Of a stretch of 64,000 bases of DNA, positions 42,967 to 52,359 are shown one piece after another (position 1 is the stretch's first letter; the number at the start of each line of letters is the position of its first letter). The position numbers were made by a program, and so were the translations under genes. Location of the stretch: assembly GCF_014117325.1 (NCBI RefSeq), contig NZ_CP059732.1, positions 5,469,001-5,533,000 of the forward strand, read 5' to 3'. The notes beneath the pieces are model-generated. The model saw only the letters and a program-made list of their open reading frames with translations, ran no database searches and was not told where the DNA came from. Source of the DNA: Spirosoma foliorum. Lineage in GTDB: Bacteria > Bacteroidota > Bacteroidia > Cytophagales > Spirosomataceae.

Positions 42967-45188
42967 TACTTCTGTATCGTTTCCATTTTCTTAATATCCG
43001 TTCCTAGCCGCTGCAAGTAGGCGATGAGGGCCACGATCTCGCGGTCGGAGTTGACTTTGATACCTTCTGTCGCCAATTGACTGCTGATACCAACAGCCTG
43101 TTTTTTCAGGTCTTCGTTAGCGTACGAAATGGTTGGATCGTCGTAGGGAACGCCTATTTTTTTCAGGGCGGTGAGTTTGTCTGCGGTATTCGAAATGTCG
43201 AGCTTTTGGGTAATCAGCCAGGGATACGCTGGCATAATAGAACCCGGCGACATCGACGTAGGATCGTTCATGTGATGGTAGTGCCAGGAGTTCGGATACT
43301 TACCACCTTCACGGTGCAAATCCGGGCCGGTACGCTTACTCCCCCACAGGAACGGATGGTCATATACGAACTCGCCCGCTTTCGAGTATTCGCCATAACG
43401 CTCTGTTTCGGAACGAAATGGCCGTACCATCTGACTATGGCAGTTCACACAACCTTCGCGGATGTAGATGTCCCGTCCCTGAACTTCGAGCGCTGTATAG
43501 GGCTGCACCGACGCAATAGTTGGTACGTTCGATTTCACCATGAACGTTGGAATGAGTTCGATGAGCGAACCAATCAGGATCACCACCAGCGAGCCAACCA
43601 GTAACGGGAAGGGTTTCCGCTCTAACGCACGGTGCCAGAATGTGTCGCCCCCAGTTGGCGTGTAAAGTTTGGGGAGAGCGGGCGCTTCGGCTTCTTCGTT
43701 AGCCACTAGTTTACCGGCAGCCATTGTTTTGAAGAGGTTATAGCCCATCAGAATAGCCCCGAGCAGGTAGAGCGTACCACCAATGGCCCGCATCATGTGC
43801 ATGGGTAGTATCTGGAGCGTGGTTTCGAGGAAGGTTGGGTATTTCAGAACGCTTTCTTTCGTGAACTCTTTCCACATCAGCCCCTGTGTGAAGCCCGCAA
43901 TGTACATTGGTATGGCATAGAACAAAATTCCTAACGTACCAATCCAGAAGTGGAAATTGAGCAGTTTTTTCGAGTACAAAGGCGTTCTGAACATGCGGGG
44001 AATCAGCCAGTACAGGATTGCGAACGTCATAAACCCATTCCAGCCCAAGGCGCCAACGTGTACGTGAGCCACAATCCAGTCGGTGAAGTGCGCAATGCCG
44101 TTCACGTTCTTGAGGGATAACATTGGCCCTTCGAACGTAGCCATCCCGTAACAGGTGAGCGCCACGACCATGAATTTCAGGATGGCATCCTCACGCACTT
44201 TATCCCAGGCACCCCGAAGCGTCAGGAGCCCATTAATCATACCACCCCACGAGGGCGCAATGAGCATAATGGAGAACACAACCCCCAACGACTGCGCCCA
44301 ATCGGGTAGTGACGTGTACAGTAAATGGTGAGGACCAGCCCAGATGTAGATAAAAATCAGCGCCCAGAAGTGTAGAATCGAGAGCCGGTATGAATAGACA
44401 GGCCGGTTTGCCATTTTGGGCAGGAAGTAGTACATCATGCCCAGATACGGCGTTGTCAGGAAGAAGGCCACCGCATTATGGCCGTACCACCACTGCACCA
44501 GCGCATCCTGCACACCCGCATACATCGAGTAGCTCTTGAGGAACGAGACTGGCATTTCCATCGAGTTGACGATGTGCAGCACTGCAATGGTCACGAACGT
44601 AGCAATGTAAAACCAGATCGCTACGTATAAATGCCGCTCCCGCCGTTTGATAATCGTACCGAACATGTTGATCCCGAAAACCACCCAGATCAGTGTGATC
44701 GCGATATCGATAGGCCATTCTAACTCAGCGTATTCTTTAGAGGTTGTGAGGCCCAGCGGAAGCGTAGCCACAGCCGATAGAATAATGAGTTGCCAGCCCC
44801 AGAAGTGAATTTTACTCAGCAAATCGCTGAACATCCGGGCTTTGCAGAGTCGTTGTAACGAATAATACACGCCCATGAAAATGGCGTTCCCGACAAAGGC
44901 GAAAATCACTGCGTTGGTGTGTAAGGGGCGAATCCGACCAAATGTGGTGTACTGATTGCCGAGGTTAGCCGCTGGCGCAAACAACTGGCTGGCAACAATA
45001 ACACCCACGAGCATCCCAATAATACCCCAGATAATGGTGGCCACGCCAAAATCCCGGACAATCCGGTTGTCATAGGCGAAGCGTTCCACGGCAGCATCGC
45101 CACCTGGTGGCTGATGCCCAATGGCTATTGAGCCTGTCGCTCGATTGGGCGACGTAACGGCAGTAGGTTGATTGATGGAAACATTCAT
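42966..45188 (-). CDS. ccoNO: cbb3-type cytochrome c oxidase, fused subunits I and II
   Basis: Fusion of CcoN and CcoO in 740 residues, as in other Bacteroidota. The N-terminal ~490 residues are the 12-helix catalytic subunit with haem and CuB ligand histidines in NAIFMGVYYSLQRL (early), QWWYGHNAVAFFLTTPYLG (CuB), GPHHLLYT, and TDWIVAHVHVGALGWNGF. The C-terminal ~200 residues are the monohaem CcoO domain with CVNCHSQMVRPF as haem site and SPGSIMPAYPWL holding the Met ligand. It reduces oxygen with high affinity and pumps protons. Transcribed after ccoS (21-base gap). Confidence 0.96.
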   Translation of the reverse strand: MNVSINQPTAVTSPNRATGSIAIGHQPPGGDAAVERFAYDNRIVRDFGVATIIWGIIGMLVGVIVASQLFAPAANLGNQYTTFGRIRPLHTNAVIFAFVGNAIFMGVYYSLQRLCKARMFSDLLSKIHFWGWQLIILSAVATLPLGLTTSKEYAELEWPIDIAITLIWVVFGINMFGTIIKRRERHLYVAIWFYIATFVTIAVLHIVNSMEMPVSFLKSYSMYAGVQDALVQWWYGHNAVAFFLTTPYLGMMYYFLPKMANRPVYSYRLSILHFWALIFIYIWAGPHHLLYTSLPDWAQSLGVVFSIMLIAPSWGGMINGLLTLRGAWDKVREDAILKFMVVALTCYGMATFEGPMLSLKNVNGIAHFTDWIVAHVHVGALGWNGFMTFAILYWLIPRMFRTPLYSKKLLNFHFWIGTLGILFYAIPMYIAGFTQGLMWKEFTKESVLKYPTFLETTLQILPMHMMRAIGGTLYLLGAILMGYNLFKTMAAGKLVANEEAEAPALPKLYTPTGGDTFWHRALERKPFPLLVGSLVVILIGSLIELIPTFMVKSNVPTIASVQPYTALEVQGRDIYIREGCVNCHSQMVRPFRSETERYGEYSKAGEFVYDHPFLWGSKRTGPDLHREGGKYPNSWHYHHMNDPTSMSPGSIMPAYPWLITQKLDISNTADKLTALKKIGVPYDDPTISYANEDLKKQAVGISSQLATEGIKVNSDREIVALIAYLQRLGTDIKKMETIQK

Positions 45189-45209
45189 ACTATAGGAGTA
45201 CAGAAGTTA

Positions 45210-45386
45210 CTATGCGTTTGATTGAGTTTCAGCGGTAGTCGGTACGTCATCGTCCAGCAGCATTCGGATGGAGGGCGTATAGAGATCGTCCTGTTGGCCG
45301 GTTCGCATCGACCAGAAAAACGCTCCCAGGAACCCCAGCGCCATTAGCAGACTGATACCAATCATAAAAAAGATAATGCTCATCAT
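45210..45386 (-). CDS. ccoS: cbb3 oxidase maturation protein CcoS
   Basis: 58-residue protein read directly from the minus strand: MMSIIFFMIGISLLMALG, FLGAFFWSMRTGQQDDLYTP, then an acidic tail with DDD and ending SNA. One N-terminal helix, followed by FFWxxxxGQxDDL, is the diagnostic CcoS pattern. CcoS is needed for haem and copper insertion into the cbb3 oxidase. The gene is the first of the leftward operon and starts about 96 bases from an FNR-like box. A start at 45383 is equally possible. Confidence 0.93.
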   Translation of the reverse strand: MMSIIFFMIGISLLMALGFLGAFFWSMRTGQQDDLYTPSIRMLLDDDVPTTAETQSNA

Positions 45387-45481
45387 CTTGTCGATTTGTG
45401 GTTCAAAAGTGGGGCGATTTCTGATGAGGCTACATGAGTTTCGTCAGGTCTGGAACTGACTTTACCCGGATTGAGAACGAC

Positions 45482-45495
45482 CTGACAAAAGTCAA
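45482..45495. promoter_or_regulatory. FNR/CRP-type operator candidate, cbb3 operon/desaturase
   Basis: CTGAC-AAAA-GTCAA is nearly symmetrical. It lies 96 bases upstream of ccoS on one side and 74 bases upstream of the preferred desaturase start on the other, so it could serve both divergent transcripts. Confidence 0.55.
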
Positions 45496-45568
45496 TTATC
45501 GAGGTGACGCGGGTCAGGAGGAAGCGGGTGTAGGGAGGGCAATTTTGCGGGAGTTTACTTCCCTATTT

Positions 45569-46318
45569 ATGATTATCCTTGCTTTCTTCCTGGCACACTG
45601 GTACTTATCGGTACTGATGCAAACGTTTTTCCTCCATCGCTATGCCGCGCACCAGATGTTCACGATGAGCAAAGGCTGGGAGAAGTTCTTTTATATTCTG
45701 ACGTTCGTGGGGCAAGGTTCGTCGTTTCTGAGTCCGCGAGCCTATGGGATTATGCACCGCCTGCACCATGCCCACGCCGATACTAAATATGATCCTCATT
45801 CACCAAGTTATTCGGATAACCTGTTCGATATGATGTGGAAAACCCGATTGTTTTATAACGACATCCTGAACAACCGGGATACGATTCCGGCGAAGTTCAA
45901 AAAGGGGGTGCCAAACTGGGCGTTTATGGAATGGTTTGGTGATCGCTGGCCCGTGCGACTGGCCTGGGGTACGGCCTATACGCTATTCTATATTCAGTTT
46001 GCAACATCCCCCTGGTTCTTTCTGTTGCTGCCCATCCATTTCCTGATGGGGCCCGTTCATGGAGCTATTATAAACTGGTACGCGCACCGCTACGGCTACA
46101 CCAACTTCAAACTGGACGATACGGCCAAAAATCTGCTTCCGTTCGATTTTCTGATGATGGGTGAATCGTATCACAACAATCACCATAAATACGGTGGTCG
46201 TCCTAACTTTGGCGGCTTCCGCTGGCACGAGTTCGACCCAGCTTATCCGCTCATTCTGTTGCTTAATAAAGTGGGAGTTTTGAAACTACGGCTTGGGCGG
46301 GATGAAGCGTATATGTAA
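45569..46318 (+). CDS. Acyl-CoA/fatty acid desaturase
   Basis: Membrane di-iron desaturase of 249 residues. It keeps the three His boxes: HRYAAH near residue 24, HRLHHAH near 65 and NNHHKYGG near 208. Hydrophobic segments are MIILAFFLAHWYLSVL and AYTLFYIQFATSPWFFLLLPIHFLMG. It introduces a double bond into membrane acyl chains using oxygen. The frame is open to an ATG at 45434, but those 45 extra residues do not look like the family and would cover the FNR-like box, so 45569 is preferred. Shared control with the oxidase is inferred. Confidence 0.88.
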   Translation: MIILAFFLAHWYLSVLMQTFFLHRYAAHQMFTMSKGWEKFFYILTFVGQGSSFLSPRAYGIMHRLHHAHADTKYDPHSPSYSDNLFDMMWKTRLFYNDILNNRDTIPAKFKKGVPNWAFMEWFGDRWPVRLAWGTAYTLFYIQFATSPWFFLLLPIHFLMGPVHGAIINWYAHRYGYTNFKLDDTAKNLLPFDFLMMGESYHNNHHKYGGRPNFGGFRWHEFDPAYPLILLLNKVGVLKLRLGRDEAYM

Positions 46319-46366
46319 CTATGCCATTCTACAAGATGGTACCATTATCTCATGTTAAGCACCTTA

Positions 46367-46427
46367 ACATATAAGTCTATTCATGTTAAATTTTCGGCAA
46401 ATTTTTAACATGAATAGACTTATATGT
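46367..46427. repeat. Palindrome ACATATAAGTCTATTCATGT
   Basis: 24-base perfect arms (46367-46390 and 46404-46427) around a 13-base loop, at the left edge of the restriction island. Shares ATTCATGTTAAA-like sequence with the palindrome at 14455-14505. Confidence 0.8.
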
Positions 46428-46471
46428 CGAAGAAAGCGAAGATATTCGACATCAAACACCTGCATTGCTGA

Positions 46472-47458
46472 CTACATCGTTAGCACTTTGGTGCTTTCTT
46501 CACCAAACTGGCTAATAACCCGCACGGCCACTTTCTTGCCTTTTTTGTACTCAATGGGATGAGAGGTGGTGCCATAAAGTCGGTCGAATGCTTCATCATC
46601 AATCTCGACTTTAAGCGTTTTTTCAGCCTGTTTTTTTGTGTTCTGTTTGGCTAAGTCGCTTAAGCCCCGATGCCATTTCGCAAACTCGTCTTTGTCGTCA
46701 GAACCACAGAAAAAGACCTGTTTAACAATAAAATTGGCACCATCGTAATCATCATCTACCATCCAGTAGGCAATGTCTTTGGGGTCACGAGAGCGTACGT
46801 CATCTTTGATTGGGTCGTAAATATCCAGGCCACAGACTTCAGCCACGGCGGTATCCCCTTCGCGCGTTAACCGAATGTCGGGCTCGCCGATCATGACGAA
46901 TGAGCCAGAGGATTTGTTCGGTTTTTTCATCAGACCGTCCTGCAGGAAGTCGTCATGGAGCCGAATTTTATCGACCCGAAAGCTGCCCATTCTGGTGCTA
47001 ATAGCCCTGTTTTCAATATCCGACTCGAAGGACAAACCCAGAATCAGCAACCAGTCGGCATCTCTCCGCTGGCGACATTCTTTGATGGCTCGGTTCACGG
47101 CATCTTTACTAACCGTGCTATACTTACCGCCGAGATGAATGTAGGCTTTTCCTTCCCCAGCTTCTGTCTGGTAAAATCCTTCAGCATTCAGGTACTCACC
47201 TGCTAACTGTTCGACCCGCGTAAATTTAGTATGCTGGGTTTTGTCGCCGTTATTGATACCCGCCGATTGAAGCCGGTTAAATACCAACTTCTCGAAGTTC
47301 TCCATTTCCTCAACGGGTCGGCTGGTTGGTTCTGCCAAATCGGCGGGGCTAACTGGCTCGAAATTTTGCAGCGTTTCGACTGTAAATGGCCCCGACACAC
47401 GCATTCGCTTCTTGTCAATTTCGGGTTTATCGTAGAGTGTTTTACTGGTTCGTCGTTA
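46472..47458 (-). pseudogene. Truncated site-specific DNA methyltransferase, C-terminal part only
   Basis: The reading frame matches the C-terminal part of large type III-like adenine methyltransferases paired with helicase-nucleases: [59 protein letters not shown]. Similarity continues upstream of the first ATG (47404) in [11 protein letters not shown] and then stops at a TAA at 47456-47458. The catalytic region with the DPPY motif and SAM site, normally about 600 residues, is absent. The space is occupied by a MazG-like and an HNH gene. If translated it would be a 310-residue protein from 47404. Probably a deletion remnant, or a target-recognition part put to another use. Confidence 0.75.
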
Positions 47459-47511
47459 GATCGTAGAGCGATAATATTTTTTATTGCCGAGTTATTAAAT
47501 ATCACAATCAA

Positions 47512-47856
47512 CTACAATAAATTATCATTATATTTTTGATTGCTCCCTTTGGCACGTTCAATAGGATACTTCTCTGAATTTTTTTGAATCTTATTTAACA
47601 ATGCTGTCGCAAGGTCGACTTCATATGTATCAGCAAGCAACAGTAAAGTATAAAATACATCTCCAAGCTCATCAGTAAGTATAGGCACTTGATCTCGAGA
47701 AATTTCATCTGTCCAAGTATATAACTCCAATACTTCACTTCCCTCTACACATAAATTAATTGCAAGATTTTTCCCAGTATGGAATTGTCCCCAATCCCTT
47801 TCGTCTCGAAAAGTTTTAACCGCTTTGAGCAAGGAATTTAATGTAGCTTCGCTCAT
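47512..47856 (-). CDS. MazG-like nucleotide pyrophosphohydrolase
   Basis: Protein of 114 residues of the MazG/dCTPase (RS21-C6-like) all-alpha family. It has RDERDWGQFHTGKNLAINLCVEGSEVLELYTW with the ExxE metal-binding helix and ELGDVFYTLLLLADTYEVDL with the matching ExxD helix. Members hydrolyse nucleoside triphosphates to monophosphates, often odd or modified ones, and some act in phage defence. Its ATG overlaps the HNH stop codon (ATGA), so it is translationally coupled. A+T content is visibly higher than in the flanks. Confidence 0.88.
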   Translation of the reverse strand: MSEATLNSLLKAVKTFRDERDWGQFHTGKNLAINLCVEGSEVLELYTWTDEISRDQVPILTDELGDVFYTLLLLADTYEVDLATALLNKIQKNSEKYPIERAKGSNQKYNDNLL

Positions 47857-48791
47857 GATTTATAAATATTTATATTATGCCAATCTAAATAGTCTGTGGA
47901 TGGCCTTTCATCAACCGAAGGTGGTAAGTAAATTAATTTCTGTCCGTGAAACTTATAGTACTCCTTGCCATTTTCAAATTCTTTCTTAATGCGGCTACTT
48001 ACCTCAACTGAATAATCAGGGGTGACAGTAATATAACCACTATCAAATAGTTTGTGAATATCCGAACGTAGCAATAAGCCGTTAGACGTTTGATGAGGTC
48101 CGTTAGACTTATAAGATTTAATATGAGCCGCTTCTAGGACAGGTAAAGTCTTTTCTCCTGATATTGTACATTTTCTGGAATATGCTTCTGTAACTAGCAC
48201 ACGAAATGCACCTTGCCCAATTCTATATTTTGTGAATGAAACTCCATATCTTGATATAGGGTCTTCAACCGTTGATACTGATGAAGAAAGTAGATTATTT
48301 TCAGGAGCACGATACCGCTCAATTACTTCTTTAACCTTTTCCCAAACCTCTTTTCCAACGCGATTATCGGAGGTATCATAAGTTTTGCCTTGAACGATAC
48401 TATTTGCCCAGTCTGAAGGTGCCTCAATCCAATCTTCTTTTTTAAAAAAGATTGGGTCAGTTAGTACAATACACCCAATTTGAGGATTCGCTAAACCATC
48501 CTTTCTATATTTTAAAATTAAATTCTTAAAATCAAAGAATGATACACAACCATTTCTTTCCCCAAAAACATCCCAAGCCATAGTTATAGGAAGAAATGTA
48601 TGCTTCACATAGTAACCAATACCCGCTATGTTATTATTAGGCTTTTTAAGCTTAAATAGAAATGGAGAGCCAAAAGGTATCGCTTTAAAACGAACATTAC
48701 CACTTGGTTGCCAAAAATTCACATCTTCAGGGCTAGTTTGGCTTAAATAATTAAACCAAGAATTATCTGTGACACCAGCGTAATATTTCAC
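47853..48791 (-). CDS. HNH restriction endonuclease, COG3440-like, with EVE-like N-terminal domain
   Basis: Protein of 312 residues. The C-terminal half is an HNH nuclease: QGAFRVLVTEAYSRKCTISG, LPVLEAAHIKSY, HQTSNGLLLRSDIHKLFDSGYI, as in the COG3440 predicted restriction endonucleases. The N-terminal ~160 residues (YYAGVTDNSWFNYLSQ, VNFWQPSGN, GSPFLFKLKKPNNNIAGIGYY) look like a PUA/EVE-type base-recognition domain. That fold sits in front of nucleases that cut modified DNA, so modification-dependent restriction is plausible; this is inference. Coupled by four-base overlap to MazG. A+T-rich, likely transferred. Confidence 0.78.
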   Translation of the reverse strand: MKYYAGVTDNSWFNYLSQTSPEDVNFWQPSGNVRFKAIPFGSPFLFKLKKPNNNIAGIGYYVKHTFLPITMAWDVFGERNGCVSFFDFKNLILKYRKDGLANPQIGCIVLTDPIFFKKEDWIEAPSDWANSIVQGKTYDTSDNRVGKEVWEKVKEVIERYRAPENNLLSSSVSTVEDPISRYGVSFTKYRIGQGAFRVLVTEAYSRKCTISGEKTLPVLEAAHIKSYKSNGPHQTSNGLLLRSDIHKLFDSGYITVTPDYSVEVSSRIKKEFENGKEYYKFHGQKLIYLPPSVDERPSTDYLDWHNINIYKS

Positions 48792-48952
48792 TTGTTTATC
48801 TTATAATTATTTAACGGAAAACTTATTTAGTCGAAGTAAGGAGAATATATGCTATTGTCAAGCATTATTTTTTTATTGTATCTGATATCCTTAAAAGTTG
48901 TCAAAATTTTTTTACAATATAATCCTCTGAACGCAATTGGCAATGGAATGTG

Positions 48953-51900
48953 TTAATCATAAATACGCTCCCGGCGCATTTGTTCTGAGCTGATTGGAGG
49001 GCCGTTTTTAATTCGGCCAAAAGACGCTAGTATCCGTGCTTTTTTATCCGCCCGTTTTACTACTGCGTTGATTTCTCCAATCTTGTCGGCTAACTGGTTC
49101 TTGATAGGCCGAATGTCGTTGGCAATTTCAATAAAGAACCATTCATCCATGTCATAGTGTCCGCGGACCGCATTGGCAGCTCGGAGCCAACGGTCTTCAA
49201 CGTACTGTTTTTTAGCCGCCTTGTCACGGCTCATGCCCGTGATTTCTACAATCAGGCTAACAATTCGACCACTCGCTGTTTGAATACGGGCAATGAAGTC
49301 AGGAAAATACTGTTTCTCTTTACCCTCACTAACATAGGGAATAGCAAAGCCCAGAAACGCGTTTTTCACATAGCTGACCACTTCAGGCAGTTCGTCGAGC
49401 GTCTTGGCCGCTTTCTGTTCCCAACTGTCAGTATCAGCTACCATGTAATTGACATGGCTTTTCCGGGTTTCGTACACCGGCCGAGCTGTGTTACCGCTGA
49501 CATATTTAGTACTGCCAAAGCGATTGTAGTGATTGAAAATCGGCAGAATTATATCAGAGTCGCGACTCGCGGCCATGACACCCCGTTGAATATGATCGGC
49601 AAGTGTTTTCGGCTCCCAGAAATACAGCAGGCGTTTATAAACCGCATTGGTTTCGCCCACCAGTTGCACGCGCGTATCATACCATTCCTGCACGATGTCG
49701 CGCAACTGGCTAAACTTGCGAAACTGTGGCTGATTATCCAGTCCAGAGTAATAGAAGTGAATCAGTTGTTGGGTGATGCGATAAATAACCTGTTGGTCAC
49801 GCAGATCATTAACCGATGTAAATTCCAGCGTCTCGTTCCGTGCCTCAAAGGCATTCCGCATGATTGTTTTCACGGGCATACTGGTATAATCGATTACAAA
49901 CGACTCAACGCGGCTAAAATCAGCCCGTAGTTCATCTTCGGTTGTCTCGACCCGGTAACCAATAATATTCGGAAACGTAATTTCGTAGGCTGCCTGTCGG
50001 TCGGCGAGTGCCTCAATCCGGGTATAATCGGGTACCTCGGTCGGGGCAGTACTACCCGTTTTAAATGACTTAAACGGCACACCAATAATGTGAGCGTATT
50101 CAGGTGGGAATTTCCAAACCATCGACTCTGGTTTCCGGCGCAGAGCCGCTTTTGTGTCGAGTTGTTCACCACTAAGTTTGTCGTAAGGTGCCAGATCGTA
50201 GTGTTTCCGACGTAGCGCTCTACCCGCTACCTGTTCACACAACAACTGCGACCCAAAGGCCCGCAGGCCCATAATATGCGTAACGGTGTTTGCATCCCAA
50301 CCTTCGGTAAGCATGGATACAGATACCACGCAACGAATGTGTGCGCCCAGCGTACCAGGCTTACCAACCGTGTTGACAACTTCGCGCAACACTTCGGCAT
50401 CAGTCATTCGGTCAGCAGCACCCTGTCCGTTTAGCCGAGCATATTCAATTTTGAACTTCTCGATTTCGGGGGCGAATACCTTTTTAAATTCGTCATCTAC
50501 CTGCTCCCCGTCGTCTAGGGCAGAACTGTCGATCAATAAGGTTGGCGGTTTAGCCTTCGGTCGGTCATACTGGTCGAAATTATCGAACAGGTCATAATGC
50601 CCGTGATACGTTTTCAATACGTTCCCGTCGGCATCTTTAGCCTGAAATCCTGCTATGAATTTGTAGAGTTCTTTAGAAACAGATGTATTGTTGCAAACTG
50701 CAATAAACACAGGCGGAATATTAAACAGAGTATTAATACGCCCATAGTCTTTTTCATAATGTTCGTAGAACTGACCCGTTGCCGCCACAAGCAGTTCAGG
50801 CATTCGGGGTGACTCTTCAATTGATACTGACTTTGCGGCTTTGGCTTCCTTCTTACGAGTCAACTGCCCTTTTTTCGGCAGAAACTCTTTAACGTGTTCG
50901 TATAAGTTACGAAGCACCGGACCTTCGAGACTCTGGGACGAATCGGATTCAGGCAAAAAAGGAATTTTCACCAAACCTGACTCAATAGCATCAATTAGAC
51001 CGAAGTCCGATACAATCCAAGGGAATAATGAGTAAGCAGGATAACCGGAACCTTGCAAATAATAAGGTGTGGCCGAAAGATCATAAATATGGCGAACCTG
51101 ATAGCGCTTAGTCAATTCACGAACACCCGTAAACCAGACTGCCGCACGAGCATTTTCTTCTTCAGTATTACCATCCTCAGTTTTCTTTCCTTTTTCTAAT
51201 GGTAAATAGCAGTGGTGCGCTTCATCATTGATAATAAGCAACCTTGCGCCGGGTTTTATCGAACCAAACAGGCGTTTTAAGACCTGTCCAAAATCCTCTT
51301 TATTATCTCCAGTGCTATCATTCTTCACTTCTACTACTTCATCGGCAACTACTTTTCTCGTCACCTTACCATCAAAAGGGGTTCGTTTGTTTCCCTGTAA
51401 CGTTTTCGGTTCAAAGGCGTGATAGTTTGTTATAACAATGCGGGCATTGAGTCCATCCAGTAGTTCATTATACCGGTCTGGTACTAAGCTCCGCTGACGG
51501 TAGTAATCGACCGCTTTATATTTGTCGGTTGTGCTCGTATCAACCTGCAATACATTCAAGCGATCACGAATAGTAATGCCAGGTGCAACCAGCAGGAAAT
51601 AATCAGCAAAACGAGTATCTGCCCGGTACTCCTGCCGGTTAAAATAATGATACAAAATAAGGGCAGCCATGACTACCGTCTTACCGGTTCCAGTAGCCAT
51701 CTTAAAACCATATCTAGGCAAGCCATCAGCTTGCTCCTGTTGGCCATCACTCAATCGCTTGAGAATATTGTTACCTGCATTTGAGCGGCCTGCTATCTCA
51801 TTGAGCCAAATAGCCGTTTCTATGGCTTCTTGTTGTGCAAAAAATAGCTTTTTACGGGGAGGAATAGTGTCATCGCCTGTAAGAAACCAGAAAGTCAACA

Positions 51901-52195
51901 AGTCAGCAGTAACACGTGTTGTATTGGGATAACCTTCGTTTCTCCACTTACCAACCTCTTTACGAAGCAGGTTCACTAACTGTTCACCATACTGTGGTGC
52001 ATATTCGTTAACATCAAAAATAGATTTCTGACCTTTAGTACCAGTAGGTGCGCCCGTCAAATCATTAGTAAAAATGCGCCGACCGGCCATGACACGGCTA
52101 TAATCCAGACTTCCACGCTGTTCGCCATCGGCGGCAGTAGCATAGTGAAAATAAGGTTCCTGATAAGGATTATTCAGAATAGGAGATACGTCCAT
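48953..52195 (-). CDS. Type III-like restriction helicase-nuclease (BPTD_3080-type)
   Basis: ATP-dependent restriction subunit of 1080 residues. The SF2 helicase core has Walker A MATGTGKTVV near residue 170, DEAH box INDEAHHCY, motif III LSATPYY and motif VI QVAGRALRRK. The C-terminal domain has PDFIARIQTASGRIVSLIVEITG, which fits a PD-(D/E)xK nuclease, although the last residue is Thr, not Lys. Such proteins pair with the methyltransferase whose C-terminal remnant lies at 46472. No intact methyltransferase is present here, so either host DNA is not a target or protection is encoded elsewhere. Confidence 0.88.
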   Translation of the reverse strand: MDVSPILNNPYQEPYFHYATAADGEQRGSLDYSRVMAGRRIFTNDLTGAPTGTKGQKSIFDVNEYAPQYGEQLVNLLRKEVGKWRNEGYPNTTRVTADLLTFWFLTGDDTIPPRKKLFFAQQEAIETAIWLNEIAGRSNAGNNILKRLSDGQQEQADGLPRYGFKMATGTGKTVVMAALILYHYFNRQEYRADTRFADYFLLVAPGITIRDRLNVLQVDTSTTDKYKAVDYYRQRSLVPDRYNELLDGLNARIVITNYHAFEPKTLQGNKRTPFDGKVTRKVVADEVVEVKNDSTGDNKEDFGQVLKRLFGSIKPGARLLIINDEAHHCYLPLEKGKKTEDGNTEEENARAAVWFTGVRELTKRYQVRHIYDLSATPYYLQGSGYPAYSLFPWIVSDFGLIDAIESGLVKIPFLPESDSSQSLEGPVLRNLYEHVKEFLPKKGQLTRKKEAKAAKSVSIEESPRMPELLVAATGQFYEHYEKDYGRINTLFNIPPVFIAVCNNTSVSKELYKFIAGFQAKDADGNVLKTYHGHYDLFDNFDQYDRPKAKPPTLLIDSSALDDGEQVDDEFKKVFAPEIEKFKIEYARLNGQGAADRMTDAEVLREVVNTVGKPGTLGAHIRCVVSVSMLTEGWDANTVTHIMGLRAFGSQLLCEQVAGRALRRKHYDLAPYDKLSGEQLDTKAALRRKPESMVWKFPPEYAHIIGVPFKSFKTGSTAPTEVPDYTRIEALADRQAAYEITFPNIIGYRVETTEDELRADFSRVESFVIDYTSMPVKTIMRNAFEARNETLEFTSVNDLRDQQVIYRITQQLIHFYYSGLDNQPQFRKFSQLRDIVQEWYDTRVQLVGETNAVYKRLLYFWEPKTLADHIQRGVMAASRDSDIILPIFNHYNRFGSTKYVSGNTARPVYETRKSHVNYMVADTDSWEQKAAKTLDELPEVVSYVKNAFLGFAIPYVSEGKEKQYFPDFIARIQTASGRIVSLIVEITGMSRDKAAKKQYVEDRWLRAANAVRGHYDMDEWFFIEIANDIRPIKNQLADKIGEINAVVKRADKKARILASFGRIKNGPPISSEQMRRERIYD

Positions 52196-52359
52196 AAACC
52201 ATTAATTGGAGGCTCAAATTACAACCGATAAATGGAATAAATAATATTTACCGACTAGTACATACGGTACTAATGTAACTATGCATACATAAATAGGCCA
52301 ATAACGACAAGTATCTATACCTTATTTCTACGTTAAGAAAAGCAGCAATAAGGCTAGCT

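Noticed and set aside
45434..45568. Upstream ATG extension of the desaturase
   Set aside because: The 45 added residues are unlike the family, and the stretch holds a promoter-type palindrome.
47203..47511. 102-codon minus-strand frame overlapping the methyltransferase remnant
   Set aside because: It is a shadow frame; the family resemblance continues in the other frame through the same bases.
49157..49930. 257-codon open frame on the plus strand
   Set aside because: It lies antisense to the helicase-nuclease gene, whose motifs are intact, and its translation resembles no protein family.
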